A stretch of DNA of 64,000 bases, taken from positions 12,341 to 76,340 of the forward strand of contig CAYTVI010000002.1 in NCBI GenBank assembly GCA_964441765.1, in the 5' to 3' direction. The position numbers and the translations under genes are program-made. This DNA comes from Sulfurospirillum sp964441765 (lineage in GTDB: Bacteria > Campylobacterota > Campylobacteria > Campylobacterales > Sulfurospirillaceae). Shown piece after piece: positions 9,313 to 16,898 of the stretch (position 1 is the stretch's first letter; each line of letters opens with the position of its first letter). The notes beneath the pieces are model-generated. The model had not been told where the DNA came from. It saw only the letters and a program-made list of their open reading frames with translations, and did not search any database.

Positions 9313-9843
9313 ATGGAAAATATTCGTCTGGTGGATACATCTTTAAAAATTGTTTTTGAAGAAGGAACATCCGATAATGAAACCTTTAGACGAGAATTTA
9401 TGAGTCTTTTGATGCTTCATGATGACCCTTTAAGTGTATGGTTGAAATCCGATAAAATCCGCAAAGAGAGTGAAGATACCGACAAGATTCTTTTAACACT
9501 CATTGCTGAATTACACCGAAAGATTGATATTTTAAGTTTACGGCTCACCACAGAGGGACCTTTATATCTTCCTTTAATGCACCAAGGGAGTCTTGATGCG
9601 ATTGGGCATGGGTATGTGGGGTTTGATAGTGACGTTTTGGAAGAGGGAAGATGTTATTATGGGCGCATTGATATGCCTACGTTTCCACGTCGACAGATAG
9701 CACTTTTTTTTGAAGCACTCTCCTCAAAAATAGCCAAAATTACTTTGATGCACGAAGATGATAAAAAAGATTGGAGTGCTTACATGGCAGCGTGTGAGCG
9801 GGTTATGATACGTCAGATGAAAGGAAAAGAGAGTGAGTATTGA
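9313..9843 (+). CDS. Conserved protein with possible atypical PilZ-like domain
   Basis: A 176-residue soluble protein I do not recognise for certain. The first half is mostly helical and acidic. The second half, from about residue 95, reads DAIGHGYVGFDSDVLEEG then RIDMP, which resembles the beta-barrel of PilZ domains, but the N-terminal RxxxR c-di-GMP motif is not evident. It ends in a basic helix with MIRQMKGK, as in atypical PilZ proteins. ATG 9313 lies one base after the upstream stop; a TTG 15 bases earlier is less likely. Its end overlaps the next gene by 11 bases, so the two proteins probably work together. Confidence 0.6.
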   Translation: MENIRLVDTSLKIVFEEGTSDNETFRREFMSLLMLHDDPLSVWLKSDKIRKESEDTDKILLTLIAELHRKIDILSLRLTTEGPLYLPLMHQGSLDAIGHGYVGFDSDVLEEGRCYYGRIDMPTFPRRQIALFFEALSSKIAKITLMHEDDKKDWSAYMAACERVMIRQMKGKESEY

Positions 9844-10342
9844 GACACTGGCATTTATTGCCTTAGCTTCACTGGTCGTTATTATTTTTTTGATGGTTTA
9901 TATTCGTGATGTTGAGATTAATAAGAAACTAGCGATTTATGAACGAAGTATCGAAGAGCTTAACTATCAAAACCATGTCTTAAACAAAGCCCTAAAAGAT
10001 ATGGCGGTTAAAGAAGAACCCATCGATTTGAAAGCATTGGAAAAAAGAATTTTAGAACTTACCAAACAAGAGATACAGCAAACAGTTGTTCCTATGGTCT
10101 CTTCTTTACAAGACATTGAAACGATTATTGAAAGTTTCAAAGAAGAACAAAGTGCTCGCATTGACAGATTGGAGAGCAGAACCAAAGAGATGAGTGGCTT
10201 ACCTACAGGTACATCAAGCTCCAATGAAAAGATGATAGTCGCTCAATACGCGAGGGGTAGAAGCGAAGCAGAAATTGCCAAAGATTTGCGTATTGGGATT
10301 GGAGAGGTTGATTTGGTTTTAAAGTTAGCCAATTTGAAGTAG
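9833..10342 (+). CDS. Membrane-anchored coiled-coil protein with C-terminal HTH-like segment
   Basis: A 169-residue protein starting with GTG inside the upstream gene. Residues about 5-22 form one transmembrane helix (LAFIALASLVVIIFLMVYI). A long charged coiled coil runs to about residue 130. The last 30 residues (ARGRSEAEIAKDLRIGIGEV) look like a helix-turn-helix of the kind seen in DUF2802/DUF6115-type proteins that often sit beside motility genes. The family assignment is by architecture only. It is probably an inner-membrane protein with the coil in the cytoplasm. Function unknown. Confidence 0.65.
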   Translation: MSIETLAFIALASLVVIIFLMVYIRDVEINKKLAIYERSIEELNYQNHVLNKALKDMAVKEEPIDLKALEKRILELTKQEIQQTVVPMVSSLQDIETIIESFKEEQSARIDRLESRTKEMSGLPTGTSSSNEKMIVAQYARGRSEAEIAKDLRIGIGEVDLVLKLANLK

Positions 10343-10372
10343 TCACACGCTTTTACATGTAAAGCGTGTGAC
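10342..10372. terminator. Bidirectional hairpin built around TTTACATGTAAA
   Basis: GTCACACGC (10342-10350) pairs perfectly with GCGTGTGAC (10364-10372). Between them is TTTTACATGTAAA, which extends the palindrome into an almost perfect 31-base inverted repeat with one extra T. It fills the gap between two convergent genes and could end transcription from both sides, although no long T-tract follows. Confidence 0.6.
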
Positions 10373-10384
10373 ATGATGAAGTAC

Positions 10385-11833
10385 TTATTTTTTACGTGAA
10401 CGGCACTCCTCAGCACACTCTTGAATCATACGATCAAGGGTTCCGAAAAGTGTATTACTTGCTTCTTCCATCTTTTTAAAGTTATTGATAAAAATTGGAA
10501 GCGTTGACATAGAGTAACCTTTTTTAACTTCTTCCATATTTTCCATAACACTGTTATGAACAATTTTATGCGGCTCTTCAAGTGAAGCGTATGACTTCGT
10601 TTTACCAAAGCGCTCTTTTACCGCAGGCTCTTCATACCATTTCCCTAAACGACATGCCGTATGGTCTGCAAAATTTGCATCTGTTTTTTCATTAAGAATA
10701 GTCGAATAAGCATTGGTTTTAAAGACAATGTGGTCAATTTTGGCTAAGGTTGTAAAGATTTTATTTTCAAGCTTATAGGAGATATCTGCTGTTTTATTGG
10801 CATCTTCACTAAAATCGCGTAACGCTGTTTCAAAATGAATGACATTCTCCCCACTAGAGTTTGCAATAACACTGATGCGCTCCGAATTTGCATGAATACC
10901 ATTGGTCTCTTGTTGAAGCGTTTGGATGGTCATTGCAATCTCTTGAGTTGCTTTTTGCGTACGTTCAGCAAGTTTACGTACTTCATCAGCAACAACGGCA
11001 AATCCACGCCCATGCTCTCCTGCACGTGCGGCTTCAATGGCAGCATTGAGCGCTAAGAGGTTTGTCTGGTCTGCAATATCTTTAATGAGGTTGACCACAG
11101 AAGAGATTTCAGTGGTGCGATCACTGAGGGAGTCAATAGCTTCATTAGTGCTCATCAATAAATCTAATAACTCTTTAATGCCATTGGCTAAAGTGGTGAC
11201 TGTTTCAAGGCTTTGGTCTGATTTTTGAGCGGTTGATTGAGAAACTTCGGTAATCAGTGTCATCTCTTGAATGCTTTGACTCAAGTCTTGCTGAATACTC
11301 AAAACGCCATTATTCCCATTACCAAGGTCTGAGAAAGCGGATGAAAGCATCCCTCTGGCTTTTCCTTTTTGCCCCTCCGTAATACCTCGAACACCCTCGG
11401 CAATATAGCGCGCATTGGTTGCGAAAAGACCACGAAAGCCTTCATTGAAAATATTACGATAGGTTTTACCACTACTTGCCGTTTCAATAGAAGTTTTTGT
11501 CTCACGCATCAAGGCTTCAACTTGATCAAGCATATCATTGATGGCATACGCAACGCGCCCCATCGGTTTATTAGGGTCAACATTGACAATACGAGGCTCT
11601 AAATTTCCTTTTGCGGCTTGCTCCACAACCGTTAAAACTTTTTCATAAATTTCTGCGTCACATTGCATGGTTTTTCGGCTACCAAAGAAAGAGCCAACAG
11701 CAACACCTAAAAGCATTCCTGAACTGGTAACATCTGTACCATCCATGTATTGATAGCCCAAAAATATTACACCCATAAAAAGGAGGGCTAAAGGGATTTT
11801 ATAATCGTTGAAGATTGTTTGAAAATTCTTCAT
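10385..11833 (-). CDS. Methyl-accepting chemotaxis protein with CZB domain (CetA-like)
   Basis: A 482-residue chemoreceptor. Two closely spaced hydrophobic helices (about residues 12-30 and 39-51) with almost no periplasmic loop are followed by a HAMP-like region, then the signalling hairpin with DQTNLLALNAAIEAARAG (about 256-273). The C-terminal zinc-binding CZB domain has His368, Cys394 in CRLGKWY, and His422, the usual ligands. The start is ATG 11833 with AAGGAGT eight bases upstream; longer in-frame starts lie inside the PAS gene. The genes overlap by 35 bases. It probably transmits the signal of the PAS protein to CheA, as CetA does for CetB in Campylobacter. Confidence 0.88.
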   Translation of the reverse strand: MKNFQTIFNDYKIPLALLFMGVIFLGYQYMDGTDVTSSGMLLGVAVGSFFGSRKTMQCDAEIYEKVLTVVEQAAKGNLEPRIVNVDPNKPMGRVAYAINDMLDQVEALMRETKTSIETASSGKTYRNIFNEGFRGLFATNARYIAEGVRGITEGQKGKARGMLSSAFSDLGNGNNGVLSIQQDLSQSIQEMTLITEVSQSTAQKSDQSLETVTTLANGIKELLDLLMSTNEAIDSLSDRTTEISSVVNLIKDIADQTNLLALNAAIEAARAGEHGRGFAVVADEVRKLAERTQKATQEIAMTIQTLQQETNGIHANSERISVIANSSGENVIHFETALRDFSEDANKTADISYKLENKIFTTLAKIDHIVFKTNAYSTILNEKTDANFADHTACRLGKWYEEPAVKERFGKTKSYASLEEPHKIVHNSVMENMEEVKKGYSMSTLPIFINNFKKMEEASNTLFGTLDRMIQECAEECRSRKK

Positions 11834-12311
11834 AACTGACTCCTTTTTCATGTAATAAATCCACAAGGTATTTGTACGCGGCATCGATACCGCCACTTTT
11901 TTCTAAAGAGAGAAGTTTTTGATAAAGAGGCTCGATGATTTGTAAGGCTTTTGGATTGGCTTTGCGTCTTACAGAATAGTAGCCAACGATGGTGCCGTTT
12001 GAATCTAAAGAAGCAGTAACATTGGCATAGACCCAATAATGTCCGCCATCAAAGCTTAGATTTTTAACATAAGCAAAAATTTCTTCTTTGAGTTTGATTT
12101 TGTCCCATAAAAGCTTGAAAATAACACGAGGCATGTCAGGGTGTCTGACAATACTGTGAGGTTTGCCAAGCAACTCTTGTTCACTGGCACCAACAATTTT
12201 GATAAAAGGCTCATTGCAGTAGGTAATTTTCCCATGCGTGTCTGTTTTGGAAACCAAAAACGCATCGGCGCTTACATTATGCTCTTTGCCATTAGGAACA
12301 GGCTTTTGCAC
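11799..12311 (-). CDS. Aer-type PAS redox sensor protein (CetB-like)
   Basis: A 170-residue soluble protein made of one PAS domain followed by a helical tail. GKITYCNEPFIKIVGASEQE, GKPHSIVRHPDMP and GGHYWVYANVTAS are hallmarks of the FAD-binding PAS domain of Aer-type energy-taxis sensors. The start is taken as GTG at 12311, six bases after AAGGAG; a TTG at 12353 would add 14 residues but has no ribosome site. A minus-strand TACAAT at 12342-12347 fits this start. It is the first gene of a two-gene operon with the receptor, whose start overlaps its end. Confidence 0.85.
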   Translation of the reverse strand: MQKPVPNGKEHNVSADAFLVSKTDTHGKITYCNEPFIKIVGASEQELLGKPHSIVRHPDMPRVIFKLLWDKIKLKEEIFAYVKNLSFDGGHYWVYANVTASLDSNGTIVGYYSVRRKANPKALQIIEPLYQKLLSLEKSGGIDAAYKYLVDLLHEKGVSYEEFSNNLQRL

Positions 12312-12341
12312 ACGAGGCTCCTTGAAGTGTAAAGTGCTTAA

Positions 12342-12347
12342 ATTGTA
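12342..12347 (-). promoter_or_regulatory. -10 box for the PAS sensor/receptor operon
   Basis: TACAAT on the minus strand, about 30 bases upstream of the GTG start at 12311. It lies within the region divergent from moaA. Confidence 0.45.
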
Positions 12348-12389
12348 ACGCAATGCGATTTATAAATAGCTTCAAAACAACATTTTGTG

Positions 12390-12395
12390 TATAAT
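12390..12395 (+). promoter_or_regulatory. -10 box for moaA
   Basis: A perfect TATAAT preceded by TTTTGTG, ending 25 bases before the moaA ATG. AAGAAGGA follows as the ribosome site. Confidence 0.6.
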
Positions 12396-12420
12396 ACCTG
12401 ACTTTTTAAGAAGGATAAGC

Positions 12421-13389
12421 ATGTTAGTGGATGGTTTTGGACGTCAAGTAAGCTACCTTCGGGTTTCAGTGACGGAGCGATGTAACTTTAGATGCCAATA
12501 TTGTATGCCAGAAAAACCTTTTTCATGGGTGCCTAAAGAAAATTTACTCAGTTTTGAAGATCTTTTTTTATTTGTTAAAGTAGCCATTGATGAGGGAATT
12601 ACAAAAATTCGCATTACAGGTGGCGAGCCGTTGCTTCGTACTGATTTGGATAAATTTATTGCGATGATTAATAATCATAAAAGTGGTCTTGATTTGGCAC
12701 TCACAACGAATGGTTTTTTACTCAAAGAAGCAGCACTTAAGCTTAAAGAAGCTGGGCTTAAACGGGTCAATATTTCACTTGATAGCCTCAAACCAGATGT
12801 TGCGGCACAGATGGCACAAAAAGATGTTTTGAGCAAAGTGCAAGCAGGTATCGATGAAGCACTTCGCGTGGGCTTAAGTGTGAAAGTCAATATGGTTCCT
12901 ATCAAAGGTATCAATGCGGATGAAGTGTTAGATGTCCTAGAGTATGCAAAAACACGTGGTATGAGTATTCGTTTTATAGAGTATATGGAAAATAAACATG
13001 CCAAAGAGAAGCTTCAAGGTTTAAGCGGAAAAGAGGTGTTGGACATTATCGCTTCTCGCTATACGTTTAAAGAATTAGGAAGAGTAGGACCAAGTCCTGC
13101 GCATTTGTTTGAATGTGAAGATGGATACATCTTTGGGATTATTGACCCGCATAAGCATGATTTTTGTGAAGATTGTAATCGTATTCGCCTAACTGCTGAG
13201 GGTGTTTTAATCCCGTGTTTGTATTTTGATGAAGCGATGAGTATCAAAGAAGCGGTACAAAAAGGCGATGTCGCAAAAGCAGCAGATATTTTGAAAGAGG
13301 TTTTACGCAATAAGCCTGAGAAAAACAAATGGAGCGAAGACGAACAAAATGAGACCTCTAACCGCGCTTTTTACGAAACAGGCGGGTGA
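12421..13389 (+). CDS. moaA: GTP 3',8-cyclase (molybdenum cofactor synthesis)
   Basis: A 322-residue radical SAM enzyme catalysing the first step of molybdopterin synthesis. The N-terminal cluster motif CNFRCQYC (Cys21, 25, 28), TGGEPLLR, the C-terminal cluster motif CEDCNRIRLTAEG with a further Cys in IPCLYF, and the terminal Gly-Gly needed for catalysis are all present. ATG 12421 has AAGAAGGA upstream; an earlier in-frame start would lie before the ribosome site. It faces moeA across a three-base gap. Confidence 0.97.
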   Translation: MLVDGFGRQVSYLRVSVTERCNFRCQYCMPEKPFSWVPKENLLSFEDLFLFVKVAIDEGITKIRITGGEPLLRTDLDKFIAMINNHKSGLDLALTTNGFLLKEAALKLKEAGLKRVNISLDSLKPDVAAQMAQKDVLSKVQAGIDEALRVGLSVKVNMVPIKGINADEVLDVLEYAKTRGMSIRFIEYMENKHAKEKLQGLSGKEVLDIIASRYTFKELGRVGPSPAHLFECEDGYIFGIIDPHKHDFCEDCNRIRLTAEGVLIPCLYFDEAMSIKEAVQKGDVAKAADILKEVLRNKPEKNKWSEDEQNETSNRAFYETGG

Positions 13390-13392
13390 GTT

Positions 13393-14517
13393 TTACATGT
13401 AAAAAGGGACGAACTCCACTGCGTCCCCTCTTTTGACTTCAACACCATTTTCAATTCGTACATAGCCATTGCATTGGCTCAAAATATTCAGACGTCCCGC
13501 TTCATAGTGTGGGGCACAGGTAAAAATTTCCCCATTACTAAATCCTGGCACGGCACTGACACAATTTTCTTTACATGTAAAAGCAGTATCGTTAGTTTGG
13601 ATGTACGAGCGAGGGATGATATTTGATTGATGTTGGAGGGCTTTTAGTAAAGGAGCACCTAAAAGTTCGAAACCAAGCATGCTTCCTAGGGGGAGTCCTG
13701 GAAGATGAAGAATGAGCGTTTCATTAAGACGTGAGAGTGATGTTGGCTTAGCAGGTGTTATAGCAACTTCATGAAAAAGAGTCTGGACTTTTTTTTCTAA
13801 TAGTAAGGTTGCAATCACATCACCTCTGCTTAAGCCCCCTGTTGTGATGATCAGATCCGTTTTTTGGTGTAGGTGCGTTAATCTTTCTATGATGATATCT
13901 ACATCTTCATTTGCTGTTTCAATGGCAACGATAGTTGCACCTAATTCGATACAACGCGCACTTAAACTGATAGCATTTGAATTATAAAAAGAGTTTTTAG
14001 CTAAAGGTTCCCCCAAAGATGTAAGGGCATTTCCAATACTTAAAATCGCAACTTTTGGTTTGCATAATACTGATACTTCCATGATGCCTTGAGCGGCGAG
14101 TGCGGTCATTTTATACGCATTGAGACGTTCATAGGGAGTGATAAGATGTTCATCATGTGCGATGTCTTCCCCTTGTCTTTTGACTTGCCATCCACTTTTT
14201 ACATGTAAAGGAATGTGCAAATAGTCATTTTCTATCACTGCTTCTTCAAGGGCAATGACTGCATCAATGTTAGACGAAAGAGCATCTCCTGTAGAAACCA
14301 TGATACACTCTTTGCGTGGAATCAGGTTACGTTCGTTAAGACGTATGGCGTAACCATCACGAAGGCTAATGGCACTTTTAGGGAGTTCAAATGAAGCATT
14401 AATCGCGTGTGCTGCGACGCGATTGAGCGCATCAAAAAGAGGTAAAGATTCACAGTTTTCTAAATAGTTAGCGTTGGTTTGAATTGCTTGAAGTGCTTCA
14501 TGGTAGGAGAGTGCCAC
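13393..14517 (-). CDS. moeA: Molybdopterin molybdenumtransferase
   Basis: A 374-residue protein that inserts molybdate into adenylated molybdopterin. Family features are the N-terminal segment with SAISLRDGYAIRL, the central MoCF-biosynthesis domain with TGGLSRGD, TPAKPTSL and HLPGLPLGSM, and a beta-rich C-terminal domain. The start is GTG 14517 with a minus-strand TATAAT at 14549-14554. The last codons TTT TAC ATG TAA lie within a TTTACATGTAAA palindrome (13392-13403), so the motif supplies the stop. Two more copies are inside the gene, at 13570-13581 and 14198-14209. Confidence 0.95.
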   Translation of the reverse strand: MALSYHEALQAIQTNANYLENCESLPLFDALNRVAAHAINASFELPKSAISLRDGYAIRLNERNLIPRKECIMVSTGDALSSNIDAVIALEEAVIENDYLHIPLHVKSGWQVKRQGEDIAHDEHLITPYERLNAYKMTALAAQGIMEVSVLCKPKVAILSIGNALTSLGEPLAKNSFYNSNAISLSARCIELGATIVAIETANEDVDIIIERLTHLHQKTDLIITTGGLSRGDVIATLLLEKKVQTLFHEVAITPAKPTSLSRLNETLILHLPGLPLGSMLGFELLGAPLLKALQHQSNIIPRSYIQTNDTAFTCKENCVSAVPGFSNGEIFTCAPHYEAGRLNILSQCNGYVRIENGVEVKRGDAVEFVPFYM

Positions 14518-14548
14518 AGTTTTGCCTTATGATTTATCAAAGAAGGGT

Positions 14549-14554
14549 ATTATA
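14549..14554 (-). promoter_or_regulatory. -10 box for moeA
   Basis: TATAAT on the minus strand within a T-rich stretch of that strand (ATTTTTGTATAAT), 31 bases upstream of the GTG start. Confidence 0.5.
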
Positions 14555-14564
14555 CAAAAATAGA

Positions 14565-14570
14565 TACAAT
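14565..14570 (+). promoter_or_regulatory. Possible -10 box for the 14605 membrane protein gene
   Basis: TACAAT about 34 bases upstream of ATG 14605, in the short region divergent from moeA. It is a weak match. Confidence 0.3.
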
Positions 14571-14604
14571 TTTACGATTATTAATTTTTAGAGGATGAAC
14601 AAGC

Positions 14605-15015
14605 ATGGAAGAACTTATAAACCTCTCAACACAGCTACATATTGTTTTCGTGGTTTTATTAGTAGGGCTTATTGGCGCAAATATCTATCTCATCAAAAGT
14701 AAAAAAACGTTTTTCAATCTTTCAAAACGCCTTGAATTGTTAGCTCCTCAATACTATATTGTACTCTCAGCTATCTTTTTTACAGGTCTTATTGTGATGG
14801 CTGTACGACAGTTTGCCTTCTCGTTTGCGGTATGGGAGATGATTGTTGCTTGGATTATCTTAATTGCTTTGGGTATTCGTGGGCACAAAATTTATAAACG
14901 TGTCGAAAAAACAGATGCATCACAAACTTCTTACAAAACATTTGCTTTTAAGAAATATCTGATTGATTTAATCATCGTTGTGAGCATTTTAGTCTTAACG
15001 TATGGAGTGCATTGA
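14605..15015 (+). CDS. Small integral membrane protein of unknown function
   Basis: A 136-residue protein with four predicted membrane helices (about residues 10-28, 48-65, 72-90 and 113-132) joined by short basic loops. I do not recognise a catalytic motif. An integral membrane protein occupies the same place next to rsmE in the C. jejuni order I recall, so it is probably a conserved campylobacterial protein. Its stop overlaps the rsmE ATG by one base (TGATG), which suggests coupled translation. The start ATG has TTAGAGGATGA upstream. Confidence 0.7.
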   Translation: MEELINLSTQLHIVFVVLLVGLIGANIYLIKSKKTFFNLSKRLELLAPQYYIVLSAIFFTGLIVMAVRQFAFSFAVWEMIVAWIILIALGIRGHKIYKRVEKTDASQTSYKTFAFKKYLIDLIIVVSILVLTYGVH

Positions 15016-15683
15016 TGCAGTTTGTCTATCATGAAAAAGCAGGTGAAACGCATTTAGATGTAGACGTGCGAGAGTATGAACATTTGTTTAAAGTGCGTCG
15101 TATGGGGATAGGCGCACACTCTTTTTGGCGTAACTTGGATGATGATATTCTTTTTGAATACACACTAGAAAGCATAGGTAAAAAAGAGGCAACCTTGGCG
15201 CTTTTAAAGACACAACATATGCCCATACGACCTTTAAAATCTTTACATATAGCGTGGTGTGTGATTGATCCAAAAGTCATTGAAAAAACCTTGCCGATGC
15301 TCAATGAGCTTGGTGTTGAGCGTTTAAGTTTTGTATACGCAGAATTTTCTCAAAAAAATCATAAGCTTGATTATGACCGCATGCAACGTATTTTGATTAA
15401 TTCATGTCAGCAATGTGGTCGAAGTACAAAGATGATTTTAGAAGAGTTTTCCTCACTTAGTACTTATTTTAAAGCCTATCCTCACAGTAGTATTTTAGAC
15501 TTTAGTGAAGTAAAATTAGACACTAATACCGCTATTAATTCAATTTTAATAGGTCCAGAGGGTGGGTTTAGTGCAAAAGAGAGAGAAGTATTTCATCAAA
15601 AGCATATCGTTGGACTTACATGTAATACAATTTTACGAAGCGAAACCGCTGTTGTAAGTGTTGCTTCTAAAATCTTAGCGTGA
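15015..15683 (+). CDS. rsmE: 16S rRNA m3U1498 methyltransferase
   Basis: A 222-residue SPOUT-class methyltransferase. The N-terminal PUA-like part has HLFKVRRMGIG. The knotted C-terminal domain has QQCGRS, the SAM-site loop LIGPEGGFSAKE, and the final LRSETAVVSVASKIL. Length and motifs are standard. The ATG at 15015 overlaps the upstream stop; a TTG three bases earlier is possible but less likely. It belongs to a translation-related cluster with rpmE, rsmI and rlmB. Confidence 0.95.
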   Translation: MQFVYHEKAGETHLDVDVREYEHLFKVRRMGIGAHSFWRNLDDDILFEYTLESIGKKEATLALLKTQHMPIRPLKSLHIAWCVIDPKVIEKTLPMLNELGVERLSFVYAEFSQKNHKLDYDRMQRILINSCQQCGRSTKMILEEFSSLSTYFKAYPHSSILDFSEVKLDTNTAINSILIGPEGGFSAKEREVFHQKHIVGLTCNTILRSETAVVSVASKILA

Positions 15684-15707
15684 CTTGAATTAATACGCCT
15701 TTTGTGC

Positions 15708-15713
15708 TATAAT
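15708..15713 (+). promoter_or_regulatory. -10 box and leader hairpin for rpmE
   Basis: A perfect TATAAT preceded by TTTTGTGC. The leader then carries a small hairpin, TTTGGC (15722-15727) with GCCAAA (15735-15740), before the rpmE ribosome site AAGGAAAA. Whether the hairpin regulates L31 synthesis cannot be told from sequence. Confidence 0.55.
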
Positions 15714-15779
15714 TTGCGCCTTTTGGCGAAACATGCCAAATAATGACTCTTTTTATATGAAAAATTAAGGAAAACCGTA

Positions 15780-15980
15780 ATGAAAAAAGATATTCATCCA
15801 GCATACGTAGCATGTGTCGTCACATGTGCATGTGGCAATAGTTTTGAAACTATGTCAAACAAATCAGAACTCAGAATCGACATCTGTAGTTCATGCCATC
15901 CATTCTTCACGGGCAGTGAGAAGATCGTGGATGCGGCAGGTCGTGTTGAGAAGTTTAAGAAAAAATATAACCTTAAATAA
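15780..15980 (+). CDS. rpmE: 50S ribosomal protein L31, zinc-binding form
   Basis: A 66-residue ribosomal protein. Four cysteines, Cys16, Cys18 (CAC) and Cys36, Cys39 (CSSC), form the zinc-binding C+ type L31. The C-terminal half has HPFFTGSEKIVDAAGRVEKF, the family signature. It has its own promoter upstream and is followed 15 bases later by rsmI. Zinc-type L31 is usually the form made when zinc is sufficient. Confidence 0.97.
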   Translation: MKKDIHPAYVACVVTCACGNSFETMSNKSELRIDICSSCHPFFTGSEKIVDAAGRVEKFKKKYNLK

Positions 15981-15995
15981 GCTCGTTTAAAACCC

Positions 15996-16802
15996 TTGGT
16001 TTATTTTATTCCTACACCGATAGGAAACTTAGATGACATTTCGGTAAGAAGCCTCAAACTTCTTACCGAATGCAAAACTCTCTTTTGCGAAGACACTCGC
16101 ATTACCAAAAAACTCATTACTTTACTCAAAGAACGCCACAATCTTGAAGTCCCTTCTCAGCGTTTTATTTCCATGCATTCACACAATGAAGAACACGTCC
16201 TCTCCACCTTGGATATGAGTGTTTTTGATGAAAATGTAGCTTATTTGAGTGATGCAGGAATGCCAGGTATTAGTGACCCAGGAAGTGCGCTTGTGCGATT
16301 TTGTCAAGAGAAAAAAATTGCATATGAAATTTTACCAGGGGCTAACGCGGCATTATTGGCGTATGTCACAAGTGGGGTTGCAACGCATCAATTTTTATTT
16401 TATGGATTTTTAGCACACAAGGGAAGTGAGCGTCACAATGGGCTTTTAGAAGCACTCAACGCCCCGTACGCTACGATTGTGTACGAATCTCCCCACCGCA
16501 TTGAAAAACTCTTTGAAGAGTTAGCGACACTCTCCCCCAATCGTACTATTTTTGCGATTAAAGAAGCAACAAAATTGCATGAAAAACGCTTTTTTGGAAC
16601 CTCTTTAGAAGTGCAACTTGCTTCAAAAAAGGCAAACCTAAAAGGTGAATGGGTTGTCGTCATCACGCCTGAAATTCACAAAGAAGGTCAAGCTATCACC
16701 AAAGAAGATATTTTAGAACTTGAATTACCTCCCAAACAAAAAGCAAAACTTCTCTCAAAATTAACAGGTCTTAGTGTTAAAGAGTGTTATAACGCCCTCT
16801 AA
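15996..16802 (+). CDS. rsmI: 16S rRNA (cytidine1402-2'-O)-methyltransferase
   Basis: A 268-residue tetrapyrrole-methylase-fold enzyme that methylates the ribose of C1402 in 16S rRNA. It starts with FIPTPIGNLDDIS, then LFCEDTRITKKL, SDAGMPGISDPG and VYESPHRI, all RsmI hallmarks. The start is TTG 15996 because no ATG or GTG lies between the rpmE stop and the conserved start of the domain. No strong ribosome site is visible, so coupling to rpmE is likely. A TTACATGTAA copy follows at 16822-16831. Confidence 0.95.
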   Translation: MVYFIPTPIGNLDDISVRSLKLLTECKTLFCEDTRITKKLITLLKERHNLEVPSQRFISMHSHNEEHVLSTLDMSVFDENVAYLSDAGMPGISDPGSALVRFCQEKKIAYEILPGANAALLAYVTSGVATHQFLFYGFLAHKGSERHNGLLEALNAPYATIVYESPHRIEKLFEELATLSPNRTIFAIKEATKLHEKRFFGTSLEVQLASKKANLKGEWVVVITPEIHKEGQAITKEDILELELPPKQKAKLLSKLTGLSVKECYNAL

Positions 16803-16885
16803 ACAAAATCGCTCTTTATCGTTACATGTAAAAAAAATTTAGCGTTACTTTTTTGTTAGATTGTATTATTTTAAGCGATTTTGGA

Positions 16886-16891
16886 TACAAT
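16886..16891 (+). promoter_or_regulatory. Possible -10 box for rlmB
   Basis: TACAAT preceded by GATTTTGGA, only seven bases before ATG 16899. If used, the mRNA would be nearly leaderless. No strong ribosome site is seen. Confidence 0.35.
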
Positions 16892-16898
16892 AAATGCC

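Noticed and set aside
13392..14209. Repeated TTTACATGTAAA copies as a CRISPR array
   Set aside because: Spacing is irregular, the unit is only 12 bases, copies lie inside coding sequence, and no cas genes are present.
15722..15740. rpmE leader hairpin as a riboswitch
   Set aside because: It is only six base pairs with no recognisable riboswitch or L31-type regulatory structure, so it is noted only as a leader hairpin.
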